A stretch of DNA of 64,000 nt from Vitis vinifera (GCF_030704535.1 NC_081817.1:2619001-2683000), one strand, 5' to 3'. Numbered from the stretch's first letter, positions 27,475 to 40,247 are shown. Numbers and translations are program-made. The notes: generated by a model not told the origin, from the letters alone.

Positions 27475-28198
27475 ATTAAATGCCCGGTGGTGCGATGGGA
27501 AATCCTCCATACTGTCTGCTTTACTTATGTGAAATGTTAATAGGTTGTGGGACACAGAACTTGCTTAGATATGATATTGGCTTGTTGTTCAGTTTCATAT
27601 TCGAAGCCTTGTCTTCATTCCAACCAACTCCAGTGATCTTGGGTATACTTTGTATTTTGTTATTTGTGGAACTCTGTGCAAGTATCTCCATTTGGCTTGA
27701 AATCTACAAACTAATGTGTGATGGTCTTGGGGGTTTAGACATCACCTTTCAGTATGTTTGCATGTTTAAAATGGATGTTGCCCCTTTTTACCTTTATTTG
27801 TATTGGAAAAGGGGAAGCCTTTGGCTCCTTAAGGCTGAGTTGGTTTATTAGTCCTTCTTTTGGATGAATTAAAATATTTGTTACAAGTTAATGTTTTTGT
27901 CTTGTTTTGTTTTGTTGCCATTGCTGTTTTTTTTGTGGGCTGGGGGAGGGAAATTATAACTGTTATGTAATGCTTTAGTTAGATAAAAATTTTCTTGTGG
28001 TTTTGGTACTTGGTTGTGATGATAGTTCTCTTTGGTTGTTGCTTGCCTCATGGATCACTGTTGGTGTTATGGCTGTCAACTTTTACTTCTAATTTTAGAT
28101 GGTGGTGCATAAAGCATATTTTGTCTATGTACTTGTGTTTTGTTGTACCACTACTAACTTTGGAGCATCATTGAGGTGAGTTTTGTTGAACTTTTACC

Positions 28199-28505
28199 CT
28201 ATGTTTGGTTATTTGAAAATTTGAGATAAAGGAAATAAAGAGGAAAAGTAAAAGGAAAGAAAAAGTTAAGGAAAATAAAAAATAGGTTTAAACTCAATAA
28301 ATTATTTTTATGTGTTTCTTCAAACTCATTTTATTTTATTTCTTTTTATTATATAAAGATTAAATAATTTAAAAATATATAAAATTTTGATAATTTTTAA
28401 TTATATTTGATATTTTTTTTGTATTTTTCATGCTACCAAACATTAGAAAACCAATTTTTTTAGCACTTGTTTTTTCTTTTAGTATTTTTCGGGAACCAAA
28501 CATAG
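28199..28505. mobile_element. MITE family B, copy 3
   Basis: A 307 bp unit bounded by the inverted ends CTATGTTTGGTT and AACCAAACATAG. The interior is AT-rich, shared with the pair at 19938-20515, and non-coding. No clear target duplication flanks it. Confidence 0.65.
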
Positions 28506-30070
28506 CCTTAGTTTTTTTTTTTTCTTTTTAAATCATTTTTCCAAAGTACTGTTGGTATCTGTTTACTTATATTCCATCAAAAAGCTTTTCTAAATGGCAT
28601 ATGCCATCTTTCATTAAACAATTTTGGAGTCTACTTTTACATGTAATAACTGATTATGGTGTAATGAAGGACCTCTGCCTTGGCTTGATTTTGTTGCCTT
28701 TACCATCTGGTGACTACATTGGCCATCAATAGGCTCAACTCTGTCATCTCATTGTATCCAAATGACCAAGTTTTTATTTGTTTGCTCCATCTCATTGTAC
28801 CAGTGATGATCATGACCAAGGATTCTTGATTATGATCCTCAATGATGCAAAACTTCATTGAAGAAGGATCAAGTATGTGGTGACCTGGTTTACATTAGAG
28901 CACCGAATGGACCATGTAAGTGGTATGGTGGAGCTGCCAGTTCATCCAAAAATGAACGTTTTTGCAGAATTCTCTTGATTGTTTCTGGATCAATGGGAAG
29001 CCCGATTGGTTTTGATAACATGGAATTGTGTGTTTGTTGGTGAGACAAGGAATCAATCAGGTCCAGGTAGCTTTTGGGTGATTGAAGATGGAGCTACTTG
29101 GAATGTTATGGTTGGAGCCTGGAGGTCTGACCTCGACTGCTTCTTCCATGTTCAACTTATTATTTAGCTTGGATTTTATTTCAAATGTTCAGATAAATAT
29201 TCGTCAGCCCATGGATTTGTGTTCCAATTAGGCATTTTTATGAAAACTTTTTCTTTTAGTCATGATCTCAGTTGAAAACTGGCTTCTGATGTTCTGTGAT
29301 GAAATACAGGACTGAGAATAATCTCAATTATTATTATTATTATTATTTTTTATGGCGAATAAAATTTCAACCTCCAACTTCCTTTGAAAAATGCTTCCAT
29401 CACTATATTGGTTGCGGAAGTTATGGATGTGATAGTATTCTTATAATAGTAAAAATTCAACTTCATCATATCCCAAGGCATCTTAGTTTGCAATTCAAGA
29501 ATTCTCAACCATCCATATATTACAGGAAAAAAAAACCTTCCAATATTTAATTTTTTCCTTGATAATAATCTTTTTCCTTAGGAATGAAAAAAGGTAAAGA
29601 TATCTGTTTCTAAAAACAAAAAAAATGGTTTTGTCTCAAATTCTTAAAGTTTTATAAATATTTTTTAAAGATATAAGAAAAATATTTTATAAATGTTTTT
29701 TTTTTAAAGATATGAGAAAAGTTTTTTTTATATAAGAGTTATTAAAAATATTACTATTTTTTTTATTTTTAAAAATATAAAATAAAAAGCCTAGCCAATG
29801 AATAATAAAGTTTATCTTACAACATCGAGACAATGCATAGTGAAATAATTTGGGAGAAATATTTGTACCAAAAAGAACAGACCATTATCATTTTTATTAA
29901 AATTATAAATATAATTTTACTTTAAACATAAATATTTCTAATATTTTTATTTTAAAAAATGTTTTGATAAGAGCTTTTTTTTTCCAAGAAAAACAAAAAG
30001 GGTTTTATTTTATACTCTCCGAAAAGTAAAATTATTTTTTTCATGTGGATTATGTTTGGTTCTCAGGAAG
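28506..30070. other. Intergenic spacer
   Basis: No gene is recognised. Two short plus-strand open frames around 28.86-29.17 kb lack any known domain. An (ATT)n run lies near 29328-29347. The last part is low-complexity AT sequence. Confidence 0.55.
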
Positions 30071-30076
30071 CATTAA

Positions 30077-32440
30077 CGATTTAACACATAATCATCATTA
30101 GTTTCTATTTTTAGCTTCCTACATCATTAGTTTCTATTTTCATTAGTTTTTATTTTTAGTTTTTTACATCATTAATTTCTATTTTAAATTAGTTTCTACC
30201 TCCTACGTCATTAGTTTCTATTTTAAGTTAGTTTTTATTTTCTACATTATTAGTTTCTATAGTAGGTTCATCATTAGTTCCTATTTCTTTCCTAGTTTTC
30301 CTAATTTCCAATTACCTTGGTTTCCTATTTTTAGTTTCCTATTTCGGTTTTTTCCTTTATTTTTTTATTACAAACATTATTTAAAAGCTCATTGTAATTG
30401 TTATAGATGAGTTTAATATATTTTTTAGAATTATTTCTCAATTTTCAAATTCTATTGTGATATTTGTGTTTGTTATTGAGTGTTTCTTTTGATGCAGTGG
30501 AAGGTTTGTTTCGAAACAAAACAAAAGAAACACTCAACACAAATAGTGCATTGAGTTTGGAATATTTTATGTTGTTGAGAGTCGTCAGACTTTTTTAGGG
30601 TAAGCAAAAGTCATTGGACAATGCACGCCACTTCTTCTCCCACATCTCCTTTTGCAAACTCAGCACCCTCGTAGATATCATCTTTAAGAACCTGTTCCTT
30701 TTCGTTGCCACCTTCTACAAAGTTAACAGATCGTCTATTCAGACAATTATTTGAAAGATGGCCTAGTTGGTTGCATTGGAAACACTTCCCTAGATTTAGA
30801 CGTGCATAAGGGTCATTATTGATTCGTTGTTGTTGTTGGTTTCGACCTTGAGTATTAGATCAAATAGGGGTTGAAGTTTCACTTCGATTTCACGTTGAAT
30901 TTTGAGTTGAAGAGACATCTTTATCGTTGTTATCATTGTTGCCTAAAGTTGTTGACCCCTTTGGAGCAGAAGAAGCTTTTTGGGTTGGTTGGTGAAAGTT
31001 ACCTTGAGTGAATACTGTGGACTTACTGATTTGACTTTCCACTTTATCGCCAAATTAACTACATCTATCATGGTCCAAACCCCTTGAATAGCCAGTAGAT
31101 CTTGAATGACTAGCTTTAGGCCCTCAATATAACAAACTATTAATTGATCCTCCATCTTAAACAAATTAACTCGGGCATTTAATCAATAAAATTCCTCCAT
31201 GTATTTGTTCATAGTCTGATTGGCTTGCCAACAATTTTGATATTGTTGGTATAAAAATTGTTCATAATCTAAATGGAGAAATCGTCCTTGTAATAACCGT
31301 TTCATCTTGGGCCAAGTACGAACACATTGTTTTCCTTGTCGTTGATGATTATATTGAAGTTGTTTTCACCATGCAGAAGCTCCGCCTTTCAACTCATATG
31401 CCATGAGCTTTACTTGACTTTCTTATGAAATATTCAAATAATTGAAAAAGTTTTTGATGGTATGAACCTAATCGAGAAAATCTTCAATGTGTAGTTGACC
31501 GTTGAAACTTGGTAAGTCCATCTTCATATTAAATTCTTGGTTATTTTGACCTTGATTGTTAGCCCAATAATTGAAACGAAAATCATCTTCTTTTCCAGAT
31601 GAATAATCTAACCTCCGTTGTTGCCTTTGTTGAATATTCCTTCGCTGTGGAAGTCGAAAATCATCACCATATCGAAAAGGTAGGCAAAACTCATCTTGTT
31701 CATAAAAAAACCCTAAAAACCTCTCGTTGTAGGTTGTTATCATCACAATGCCTAGAAGCTCCTCGATTTTGACCCTCATACACTTGTAACAGATAAGGCT
31801 CGCGAAAATTGTGATTTGCGATTGGACTCGTGCGAATTGCACCTCCGTCATTGATTTCCAACCCAATTTGTGGTCGGCGTTGGTTGTCATAGCTGTCCTC
31901 TTGCTAGTCGCCATGTTGGTTTGGTTGTCGCTCTATGGGTTCATATTTCCCTTTGATAGTTAACGTAACCACCATTTGCATGAGGTTGTGAATAGTCTCG
32001 TTGATCCCGTCGAGTCGTTGCTCTATTTTTTTAAACTGTTGTTCGTTGTCAATGGTTCATTTTCCACTCGAATCGTCGTTAGCCATTAGATCAAGGGCAA
32101 AATCCTTGCTTTGATACCAATTTTGGTGCAGTGGAAGGTTTGTTTCAAAACGAAACAAAAGAAACACTTAATAATAAACACAAAAATCATAATAGGATTT
32201 GAAAATTAGAGAATAATTCTGAAAAATATATTGAACTCCTCTCTAACAATTACAATGTGCCTTTAAATAATGCTTGTAATGTAAAAATAAAGGAAATAAC
32301 TGAAATAAGAAACTAGAAATAGGAAACCAAAGTAACCGGAAACTAGGAAAATTAGGAATGAAATAGGAACTAATGATGAACCTATAATAGAAACTAATAA
32401 TATAAAAAATAAAAACTAATGATGATTGTGTGTTGCATCA
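30077..32440 (-). mobile_element. Ty3/gypsy-type gag element with inverted LTRs (fossil)
   Basis: A remnant of an LTR retrotransposon read on the minus strand. The right-hand LTR (32127-32440, about 314 bp) is followed inward by a primer-binding-type stretch TGGTATCAAAGC, like that matched by initiator Met tRNA. A gag region follows, ending in a CX2CX4HX4C zinc knuckle (30743-30784). No protease, reverse transcriptase or integrase is visible. The left-hand LTR (30077 to about 30497) lies in the opposite orientation and contains an expanded minisatellite, with a short inverted piece of LTR end beside it. The element is broken, with several disruptions, and looks rearranged. Its age cannot be judged from the LTRs because they differ in structure. 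Confidence 0.75.
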
Positions 32441-32716
32441 ATTAAGAGAAAAAAAAATTAAAAAAAATTTATTGATTATAATATAAATTTTATTTTCCTC
32501 AACTTTTACTTTCCCTGTGTTTCCTTTCCAGCGTATTTTCTCCCCCATTCGTAAGGTTTTGATATCTTTTAATTCAAATACGCCGCATGCTATATCTATT
32601 AACATCCGAAGACACAAAATGATTCACCCGGGAAACATAACGAACTTGTCACGCATATAACCGTCAAGGAAATGAAGCTCCCACTCTCCCTACTCTGAAG
32701 TCTGAACCCAATAACC

Positions 32717-35700
32717 ATGTGTATCAAACACCAGCTTCGCAGGTCCTTCACTTCCATTGCAACTGCAGCTTCTGAATTTCCATCTTTATCCTCCTCCACC
32801 TACACTAATTACCTGCACTACCCTCGTCTCCTCTCCTCTTGCAAACACCTCAACCCTCTCCTTCAAATCCATGCCCAAATCATAGTCTCTGGCTTCAAAC
32901 ACCACCATTCCATAACCCATCTCATAAACTTGTACTCTCTCTTCCATAAATGCGACCTGGCTCGCTCTGTATTCGATTCTACTCCAAACCCTTCTCGGAT
33001 TTTATGGAACTCCATGATCAGAGCTTATACAAGGTCAAAACAGTATAATGAAGCGCTGGAAATGTACTATTGTATGGTAGAGAAGGGGTTGGAGCCAGAC
33101 AAGTATACTTTTACGTTTGTGTTGAAGGCTTGTACTGGAGCTTTGAACTTGCAAGAAGGTGTTTGGTTTCATGGAGAAATAGACCGGAGAGGGCTAGAAC
33201 GTGATGTGTTTATCGGGGCCGGTCTCGTTGATATGTATTCTAAAATGGGTGATTTGAAGAGAGCAAGAGAGGTGTTTGATAAGATGCCTAAGAGGGATGT
33301 TGTGGCTTGGAATGCCATGATTGCGGGGTTATCGCAAAGTGAGGATCCTTGTGAGGCTGTGGATTTCTTTAGGAGTATGCAGTTGGTTGGCGTGGAGCCG
33401 AGCTCGGTGAGCTTGTTGAACTTGTTCCCTGGGATTTGTAAACTATCCAATATTGAATTGTGTAGGTCTATCCATGGTTATGTATTTAGAAGAGATTTTA
33501 GTTCTGCAGTTTCAAATGGTTTGATTGATTTATATTCAAAATGTGGAGATGTAGATGTGGCTCGCAGGGTTTTCGATCAGATGGTGGACCAGGATGATGT
33601 TTCATGGGGAACAATGATGGCAGGTTATGCCCATAATGGATGTTTTGTTGAGGTCTTGGAGCTATTTGATAAAATGAAACTAGGGAATGTGAGGATAAAT
33701 AAGGTATCAGCAGTGAGTGCTTTTTTGGCAGCTGCAGAGACGATAGATTTAGAAAAAGGTAAGGAGATACATGGTTGTGCCTTACAACAAAGGATTGATT
33801 CAGATATTTTGGTTGCTACTCCTCTTATGGTGATGTATGCGAAGTGTGGAGAAACAGAGAAGGCTAAACAATTGTTTTGGGGACTTCAAGGAAGAGATTT
33901 AGTTGCTTGGTCTGCAATTATCGCTGCTTTAGTCCAAACCGGGTATCCTGAAGAAGCACTTTCTCTGTTTCAAGAAATGCAGAACCAAAAAATGAAACCT
34001 AATAGGGTTACTCTTATGAGCATCCTTCCAGCTTGTGCAGATTTATCGTTGTTGAAATTAGGGAAGAGCATACACTGCTTCACTGTTAAAGCTGACATGG
34101 ATTCTGATCTTTCAACTGGAACAGCCCTGGTGTCCATGTATGCTAAATGTGGATTCTTTACTGCCGCACTGACTACATTCAATAGGATGTCATCTAGAGA
34201 TATTGTGACATGGAACTCTTTGATAAACGGATATGCTCAGATTGGTGATCCATATAATGCGATTGACATGTTCTATAAATTACGATTATCTGCAATAAAC
34301 CCAGATGCAGGAACCATGGTAGGTGTGGTCCCAGCCTGTGCACTCTTGAATGACCTAGACCAAGGCACCTGCATTCATGGGCTAATTGTAAAGCTTGGGT
34401 TTGAATCAGATTGTCATGTTAAGAATGCTCTAATTGATATGTATGCTAAATGTGGAAGCCTTCCCTCAGCTGAATTCTTGTTCAATAAAACTGACTTCAC
34501 AAAAGATGAGGTAACTTGGAATGTAATAATTGCGGCATATATGCAGAATGGGCATGCAAAGGAAGCTATTTCATCTTTTCACCAGATGAGATTGGAGAAT
34601 TTTCATCCCAATTCAGTCACATTTGTGAGTGTCCTTCCTGCAGCTGCATATTTGGCAGCATTCAGAGAAGGAATGGCCTTTCATGCCTGCATAATCCAAA
34701 TGGGATTTTTGTCTAACACACTTGTTGGTAACAGTCTCATTGATATGTATGCTAAATGTGGGCAGCTTGATTATTCAGAGAAACTTTTTAATGAGATGGA
34801 TCATAAAGACACTGTTTCATGGAATGCAATGCTATCAGGATATGCAGTCCATGGGCATGGGGACCGAGCTATTGCACTTTTCTCACTTATGCAGGAGAGT
34901 CAAGTCCAGATTGATTCTGTATCCTTTGTTAGTGTTTTGTCTGCTTGCAGACATGCAGGTTTAGTAGAAGAAGGAAGGAAAATATTTCATTCCATGAGTG
35001 ACAAATATCATATTAAACCGGATTTGGAACACTATGCTTGCATGGTGGATCTCTTAGGTCGTGCTGGTCTATTTGATGAAACTTTGGGTTTTATCAAGGT
35101 AATGCCAGTGGAACCTGATGCTGGAGTTTGGGGAGCCTTGTTGGGGTCATGTCGAATGCATTCCAATGTAAAATTAGGAGAGGTTGCATTGGATCACCTG
35201 GTTAAACTAGAGCCTAGAAATCCGGCTCACTTTGTGGTGTTATCAAGTATATATGCCCAATCTGGTAGGTGGGCAGATGCAGGAAAAGCCAGATCAAAGA
35301 TGAATGACCTGGGCTTGAAAAAAACTCCAGGATGCAGTTGGGTTGAGCTCAAAAACAAAGTCCATGCATTCCGAGTAGGTGATAAGAGTCATCCACAATT
35401 GGAGAGTATGCATTTGCTGTGGAATACTTTACTGGAGAAGATGGAGAAAATTGGTTATGTTCCTGACAGGAGCTGTGTATTACAGAATGTGGAAGAAGAG
35501 GATAAAGAAATGTTTCTCTACAGTCACAGTGAAAGATTAGCCATAACTTTTGCTCTTCTTAATACACCGCCTGGGTCAACCATCCAGATAGTGAAGAACC
35601 TTCGTGTTTGTGCTGATTGCCACACTACTACGAAGTTTATTTCAAAAATCACAACCCGTAGGATCATTGTCAGAGATGCGACTCGTTTCCATCATTTTGA

Positions 35701-35734
35701 GGATGGTATTTGCTCATGCAACGATTACTGGTGA
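32717..35734 (+). CDS. DYW-class pentatricopeptide repeat protein (At2g39620-like)
   Basis: An intronless gene for a 1005-aa PLS-class PPR protein, expected in chloroplasts or mitochondria, where such proteins bind one RNA site and direct C-to-U editing. The N-terminus MCIKHQLRRSFTSIATAASE is basic and serine-rich, as for organelle import. Repeats of PPR type run from about residue 60 to 800, marked by six MYAKCG-like helices (for example GLIDLYSKCGD, ALIDMYAKCGS, SLIDMYAKCGQ). They are followed by E-type motifs and a DYW domain from about residue 910. This has the zinc/deaminase signature HSE and CADCH and ends CNDYW, so the catalytic residues are present. Sequence character recalls Arabidopsis At2g39620, assigned from memory. 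Neighbouring MITEs and an old gag element lie upstream. Confidence 0.93.
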   Translation: MCIKHQLRRSFTSIATAASEFPSLSSSTYTNYLHYPRLLSSCKHLNPLLQIHAQIIVSGFKHHHSITHLINLYSLFHKCDLARSVFDSTPNPSRILWNSMIRAYTRSKQYNEALEMYYCMVEKGLEPDKYTFTFVLKACTGALNLQEGVWFHGEIDRRGLERDVFIGAGLVDMYSKMGDLKRAREVFDKMPKRDVVAWNAMIAGLSQSEDPCEAVDFFRSMQLVGVEPSSVSLLNLFPGICKLSNIELCRSIHGYVFRRDFSSAVSNGLIDLYSKCGDVDVARRVFDQMVDQDDVSWGTMMAGYAHNGCFVEVLELFDKMKLGNVRINKVSAVSAFLAAAETIDLEKGKEIHGCALQQRIDSDILVATPLMVMYAKCGETEKAKQLFWGLQGRDLVAWSAIIAALVQTGYPEEALSLFQEMQNQKMKPNRVTLMSILPACADLSLLKLGKSIHCFTVKADMDSDLSTGTALVSMYAKCGFFTAALTTFNRMSSRDIVTWNSLINGYAQIGDPYNAIDMFYKLRLSAINPDAGTMVGVVPACALLNDLDQGTCIHGLIVKLGFESDCHVKNALIDMYAKCGSLPSAEFLFNKTDFTKDEVTWNVIIAAYMQNGHAKEAISSFHQMRLENFHPNSVTFVSVLPAAAYLAAFREGMAFHACIIQMGFLSNTLVGNSLIDMYAKCGQLDYSEKLFNEMDHKDTVSWNAMLSGYAVHGHGDRAIALFSLMQESQVQIDSVSFVSVLSACRHAGLVEEGRKIFHSMSDKYHIKPDLEHYACMVDLLGRAGLFDETLGFIKVMPVEPDAGVWGALLGSCRMHSNVKLGEVALDHLVKLEPRNPAHFVVLSSIYAQSGRWADAGKARSKMNDLGLKKTPGCSWVELKNKVHAFRVGDKSHPQLESMHLLWNTLLEKMEKIGYVPDRSCVLQNVEEEDKEMFLYSHSERLAITFALLNTPPGSTIQIVKNLRVCADCHTTTKFISKITTRRIIVRDATRFHHFEDGICSCNDYW

Positions 35735-37742
35735 CCTTGGTGAAAAGCATATTAGCCATTCTCATTGTATAGCTTAAAGTAATCAGTCTCTGAGGATCAG
35801 GTAAGATGAATATTAGCATGCCAATGAGCCCCCAAAAACCAAGCTTTAGAAAGTTCGAACGAATAGTTGGACTAGCCGGAATCTGGCAGATTGTGCAATT
35901 CTGGTTGTAGCTTCCCTTATCCTCTTAATGATCTCTATCTTCTTGGTGCTTTTATTCCTTTGAATTCTTTCTTCTTCTTCTTCCTCTTCTTTTCTTTTAC
36001 TTGTCTAACATTCAAGGGAAAGCATTGAAATTTCCAGCTCTAGAATGGTCTGTTCCCCTTTTCTTTTCCTCTTCAACATTGAAGGGAAAGAATTGAAATT
36101 TCCAACTCTAGAACAGTGTCCGTTGTTATGCAGCAATCTTGAGAAACCAAAATTTGCTATTTCATGTTGGGCAAAGCCATCTATGCTCTCTTATCGATAT
36201 GTTGCAGAGAATGCCATTGGTTTTTTTTTGGAGAATTATTAGATAATGTTATATACATATATTGATAATGTTATTTCTTCTGTTGGCAGATTAAGGAAGG
36301 CATTATTAATTTAAAAAAATAGTTGGAATGGGTTGACACAAGGATGATAAGGCTCAAAAGCTAGTCACAAGTTACCGAATGGGGTTGAAGCTGTAAGCCT
36401 CTACACCCTTACAAATTTCTATAGTAACCCAGAATAATTTGTTCTGTCCAATTGGGCCAATCAGTCTATAAGTTGTTGAGAAGAAAATCAGATTTGTTGA
36501 CTCAACTTAATGCATTGACTCAGAATTTTGGAGCTTGCCCCAGTTACTATTAGCTTCTTCATGTCCCTTCTACCAAAACATATGTAAAATTTCAGGTTGT
36601 TCTCTCAGGTTGTGAAGACCAGTATGCACTGAAGTCAGAAGAATTCTAGTTTTGTCCATAGAAACTTAGATGATGTTCCTCTAATTGCATTTAGCATGGT
36701 GGGTGTCTTTGGTGCCAATTGATTTGTTCTTAGAAATCACAATTTAAGTTGAGCTGTGGGCATTTGAATTCAAATTTTAACTACTTACTAAAGATCCATC
36801 ATCTAGATTCCAGATTGAGGTTGAGTCATCATTATTATTGATTGTATAGAATAAAATGAAATGATGCTGGTTCAAGCTTGACTACACATGGCAATAGCTG
36901 TCATTTACCGTGATAAGCTCATTCTTCATTATTGATTTGTACTAAAAGATTACATATAAAGGACTATATGGCACTCTGTAAAAATGAACTTATTCATCTA
37001 GTGAAACCTCTACTATCACACAATTCTTGAACTTCTCTCTTGTGATGTCTTTGCAGAGGCACCATTGGTGTTCCCTTGAAATTGGATGAGATGTGGTCAC
37101 CCATTTAGAGATTTTGCCAGAACATTAATTGACTATGCTGCATTTTTCATGTACAGGTAGGACTAAGTTTTGTCAGTTCCCTCAGCAAGAACATTGTTAT
37201 TACCACCAAATTGTGTGAATACTCTGTTGATTGCCAAGGACTGGAGATTGTGACACCATTTCCTTTCTCTCTTTAGCAATCAAAAGAACTGCAGATGACG
37301 CGCAAAGTCGAGGAGGTATTATTATGAAACAAGATTGAAGAGTAATATCAATCAAGTCATGAGTTTTCATTTGGTTTTGTATTGTTACCCCACCTGTTCC
37401 AAATGAATATCTCAAAGGCTCATCATGTTTTCTGTTTGTGACACTGTAAATAGTTTGCGGATGTATATCTTCCCTCATTATCTGTGCTTATAGTCCCCAG
37501 TTACTCAAACTGTTGTCATACATTTGGATGAAGCAATTCAATAAATCGTTACTTTCATGTTACCTCTCTTCTTCTTCTTCGTTTTGGCGTGTAATTTTGA
37601 AGATTTGTTGATTGGTTACCAAAGAGGCATTGGGTATGTCTCTTTAAGGGCCTCCACCTACTGCAAATACGTTGGATCATATTGATGGTCTTTTGATCCA
37701 CATTAATTCGTGTAGAAAGAATTGACACCAGCATAGCATCAA
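35735..37742. other. 3' region of the PPR gene and spacer
   Basis: Probable 3'UTR followed by spacer. It contains a local near-repeat around 36010-36120 (two stretches of GGGAAAG...ATTGAAATTTCCA...CTCTAGAA) and no recognisable protein. Confidence 0.5.
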
Positions 37743-37814
37743 GGGTCCATAGCTCAGTGGTAGAGCATTTGACTGCAGATCAAGAGGTCACCGGTTCGAA
37801 CCCGGTTGGGCCCT
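37743..37814 (+). tRNA. tRNA-Cys (GCA)
   Basis: A 72-nt cloverleaf. The acceptor stem GGGTCCA pairs with TGGGCCC, with one G-T pair; the D arm has AGCTCAGTGGTAGAGC. The anticodon stem TTGA/TCAA encloses loop CTGCAGA with anticodon GCA at 37775-37777, and the T arm has GGTTCGAACCC. The discriminator is T (U73), as expected for Cys. There is no intron. A run of seven T begins at 37814 and serves as the RNA polymerase III terminator. It looks functional. Confidence 0.97.
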
Positions 37815-37995
37815 TTTTTTAAGTTCTAGCTCTTATTTTTCATAAAATAGATGGGGACAATTATGGGTATAGTCAACTAATTTCATTTACCGCAACAAAT
37901 GATTCAAGTTCAACTCAACCCTAATTAAGAAACAATAAATACAAGTTCAACTTAATTCAACTTCTAACTCAGATACTCAACCTAAGTTTACTTCT

Positions 37996-38065
37996 ACTTC
38001 ATTTCTTTAAACTCAAGTTAAGTTCAAATTACTTCATTTCTTTAAACTCAAGTTAAGTTCAAATT
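37996..38065. repeat. Perfect 35-bp tandem duplication
   Basis: The 35 bp at 37996-38030 are repeated without change at 38031-38065. They lie in AT-rich spacer that holds several diverged AACTCAACC / GGTTGAGTT motifs (37905-38440), which may be the ends of an old repeat. Confidence 0.85.
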
Positions 38066-39990
38066 GATTGAGTTAGACTTGAATTGATTGAGTTACATAA
38101 TTCAAAATTTAGTTATAATATTTTTTAAAAAGCTTTTTTGACTTAAATACTAAATAAGACAAAATTTCAAAATAGAAATAAAATAAAAATAAAAATAATT
38201 TATGTACGTTTTTTAAAATATATATATATATATATATATTCTATAGTATGATTTGAAATTTAAAAAAAATCTAAAAAACAAATTATTATTATATAGGACA
38301 ATATTCATTATAAATATTATAAAAGTATTAAATCGGGTTAAGGTTAGAGTTGGATTGTCCAAACTCAACCTGATATTGAAAATGATTCCTCAAATGTCAG
38401 GTTGAGTTAGGGTTGGATCAGACCAACCCACCAAGTTTCACTCCTACTTCATTTCATGTTCCTGATCCCAAGCATGACTACGAATCTTTGGGTCAAACAA
38501 GATAGAAAATTATATGAGCAAACTAGTTCCAAATTTCGAACATCTTTGGGGCCAAGCATGGCTACCATTAACAAGTGAATTACTATTTTCAATATTTTAC
38601 ATCATGGGAGTGTTTTCAAGTTGAATAATCAAAAGCAGCAGCACTAAAGGCTCTTGAAGTACATATCCAACTATTTGAAAAATCACTACTCAGGAATACC
38701 CACTACAAAAAGGATTAAACTACTGAATTTCTTATGTTAAAAATGGGGAAAAAAAGGTAAAACAAAAATGAAATACAACTCCCAGAGAGCGTTTTTGGGA
38801 GTGCATCTAAGCAAATACATGATCCAAGAAACTGGCTCGAAATTCAAGAATAGAGATGGTTCCAGTAGGGAAAAGTTTCCATAGAAGGAATTCATCCTCT
38901 CTGCTGCCTCTGTTCTCTCGTCAGCACAATGCTTCATCAGGAAAATCTAAAACCGGGTACAGACCTCAGCATGACCAACTACAAACAAGCAAATGAAATC
39001 TTTATAAATCTTATGAATGTAACATATTAGGGTACAGGACACAATTTTTTGTCTGATGAACCCTCAGAATATGAATGTAAAGTAAAGCAATTTTTCTTTC
39101 TGTTTTTGGCATTCTATGTGCACATCAAGGTAGAATAATGTGCATGCAGATATGAACACAGAACAATATGCAAATAGTAACAGATAGGAACGAGCAAATA
39201 CTCAAGGCATTTGATGTTAACAACAGTTGCAACACATAGCCCACTATCATGGATATTTCCAACAAGCATCATGAGTCATTTCAAGCTAGAGGTTGGTTAG
39301 TGAACAATGGTAGTTATATACAGTATAAACTAACTAAAATGTCCTAAAGTTTACTGTTTCATATCAGAAAAGATAACCCCAAAAAAGGTGGGCTAAAACC
39401 AGAACAAACATAGTAGGACTTATTTTAGGTTTTTCTGAAATTACACTTTCAATTTTCTGTCTCTCCCTTGACTCAAAGCGAATCTGCTTTACAGTTAATG
39501 AACTCAATGGGCAAGCAATCTGGTCCAACCTGCCAGTAGAGGTGCAAAGAATCATGCTAGAAGACATTTGAGTTGTCAAAATTCCTACAGCTATTCTCTA
39601 TTCTATTTTATTTCCATTTTTCTTTCCTACTATGACAGAAAAAAAGAACTCCACTTTAGTCCTTGATTTAAGCTCATTAGGCTTGTAATGTAACTAAAAT
39701 ATGAACAATATAATTATTCCAATGATAGATCAAATGAGGGTTGTCGTTATAGATCTTGTGTAAAAGCATTGGTAATTTTGTGATGCATGGTGTAAACCAA
39801 AAGGGGATCTTTAGCAGTGGTGGTAAATATTCTTTTGGTTGTAGAATATTTAGGATATCTTAATTTTAGCCCTTTCTTCATAGGCATTTTAACTTGAGCG
39901 ATTAGGTGGTTTTTTTTTTTTTTTAACTTGAATCTAAATAGAACTTAATTTAACTTAACTTTAAAAACAACTTAATAGTATCAAGTATTA
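38066..39990. other. Intergenic spacer downstream of the tRNA gene
   Basis: No gene is recognised. An (AT)n run lies at about 38219-38240 and a T run near 39911. Open frames in this stretch are short and without domains. Confidence 0.55.
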
Positions 39991-40247
39991 TGTTGTTTGT
40001 TTTTTTATCATTTTATTTTTGTAAGTATTAATAGGGTGAGGGTTGTGTTGAGATTTGTGATTTGGCCATTTTAAAAAGTTATTTTTAGCATTCAGCAAAA
40101 AGCCAAATATCTTAGTTTTTTTCTTTTCTGTTAAAAGATTTAAAAAATAAGTAACAAGTAGAAAAAGAAAAAAAGCTAAAAATAAACAATCTAAAGTTTG
40201 AAAGTAAATTGCCTTCAACATTAAGTTTTGTAAAAACAAACACCACC
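39991..40247. mobile_element. PIF/Harbinger-type MITE with TTA target duplication
   Basis: A 257 bp non-coding unit is flanked by TTA on both sides (39988-39990 and 40248-40250). The left end TGTTGTTTGTTTTTTT and the reversed right end GGTGGTGTTTGTTTTTAC are related. The three-base TTA duplication and G/T-rich ends fit Tourist-like elements. It lies about 0.4 kb downstream of the ELP1 stop codon and shares its ends with the element at 46207. Confidence 0.55.

Noticed and set aside
27480-27851. 123-codon open frame directly after the ADF stop
   Set aside because: It lies in the expected ADF 3'UTR and has no recognisable family or splice context.
28858-29167. Two overlapping 61-62 codon frames resembling a short gene
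   Set aside because: No domain, no plausible splice partners and no conserved motif recognised.
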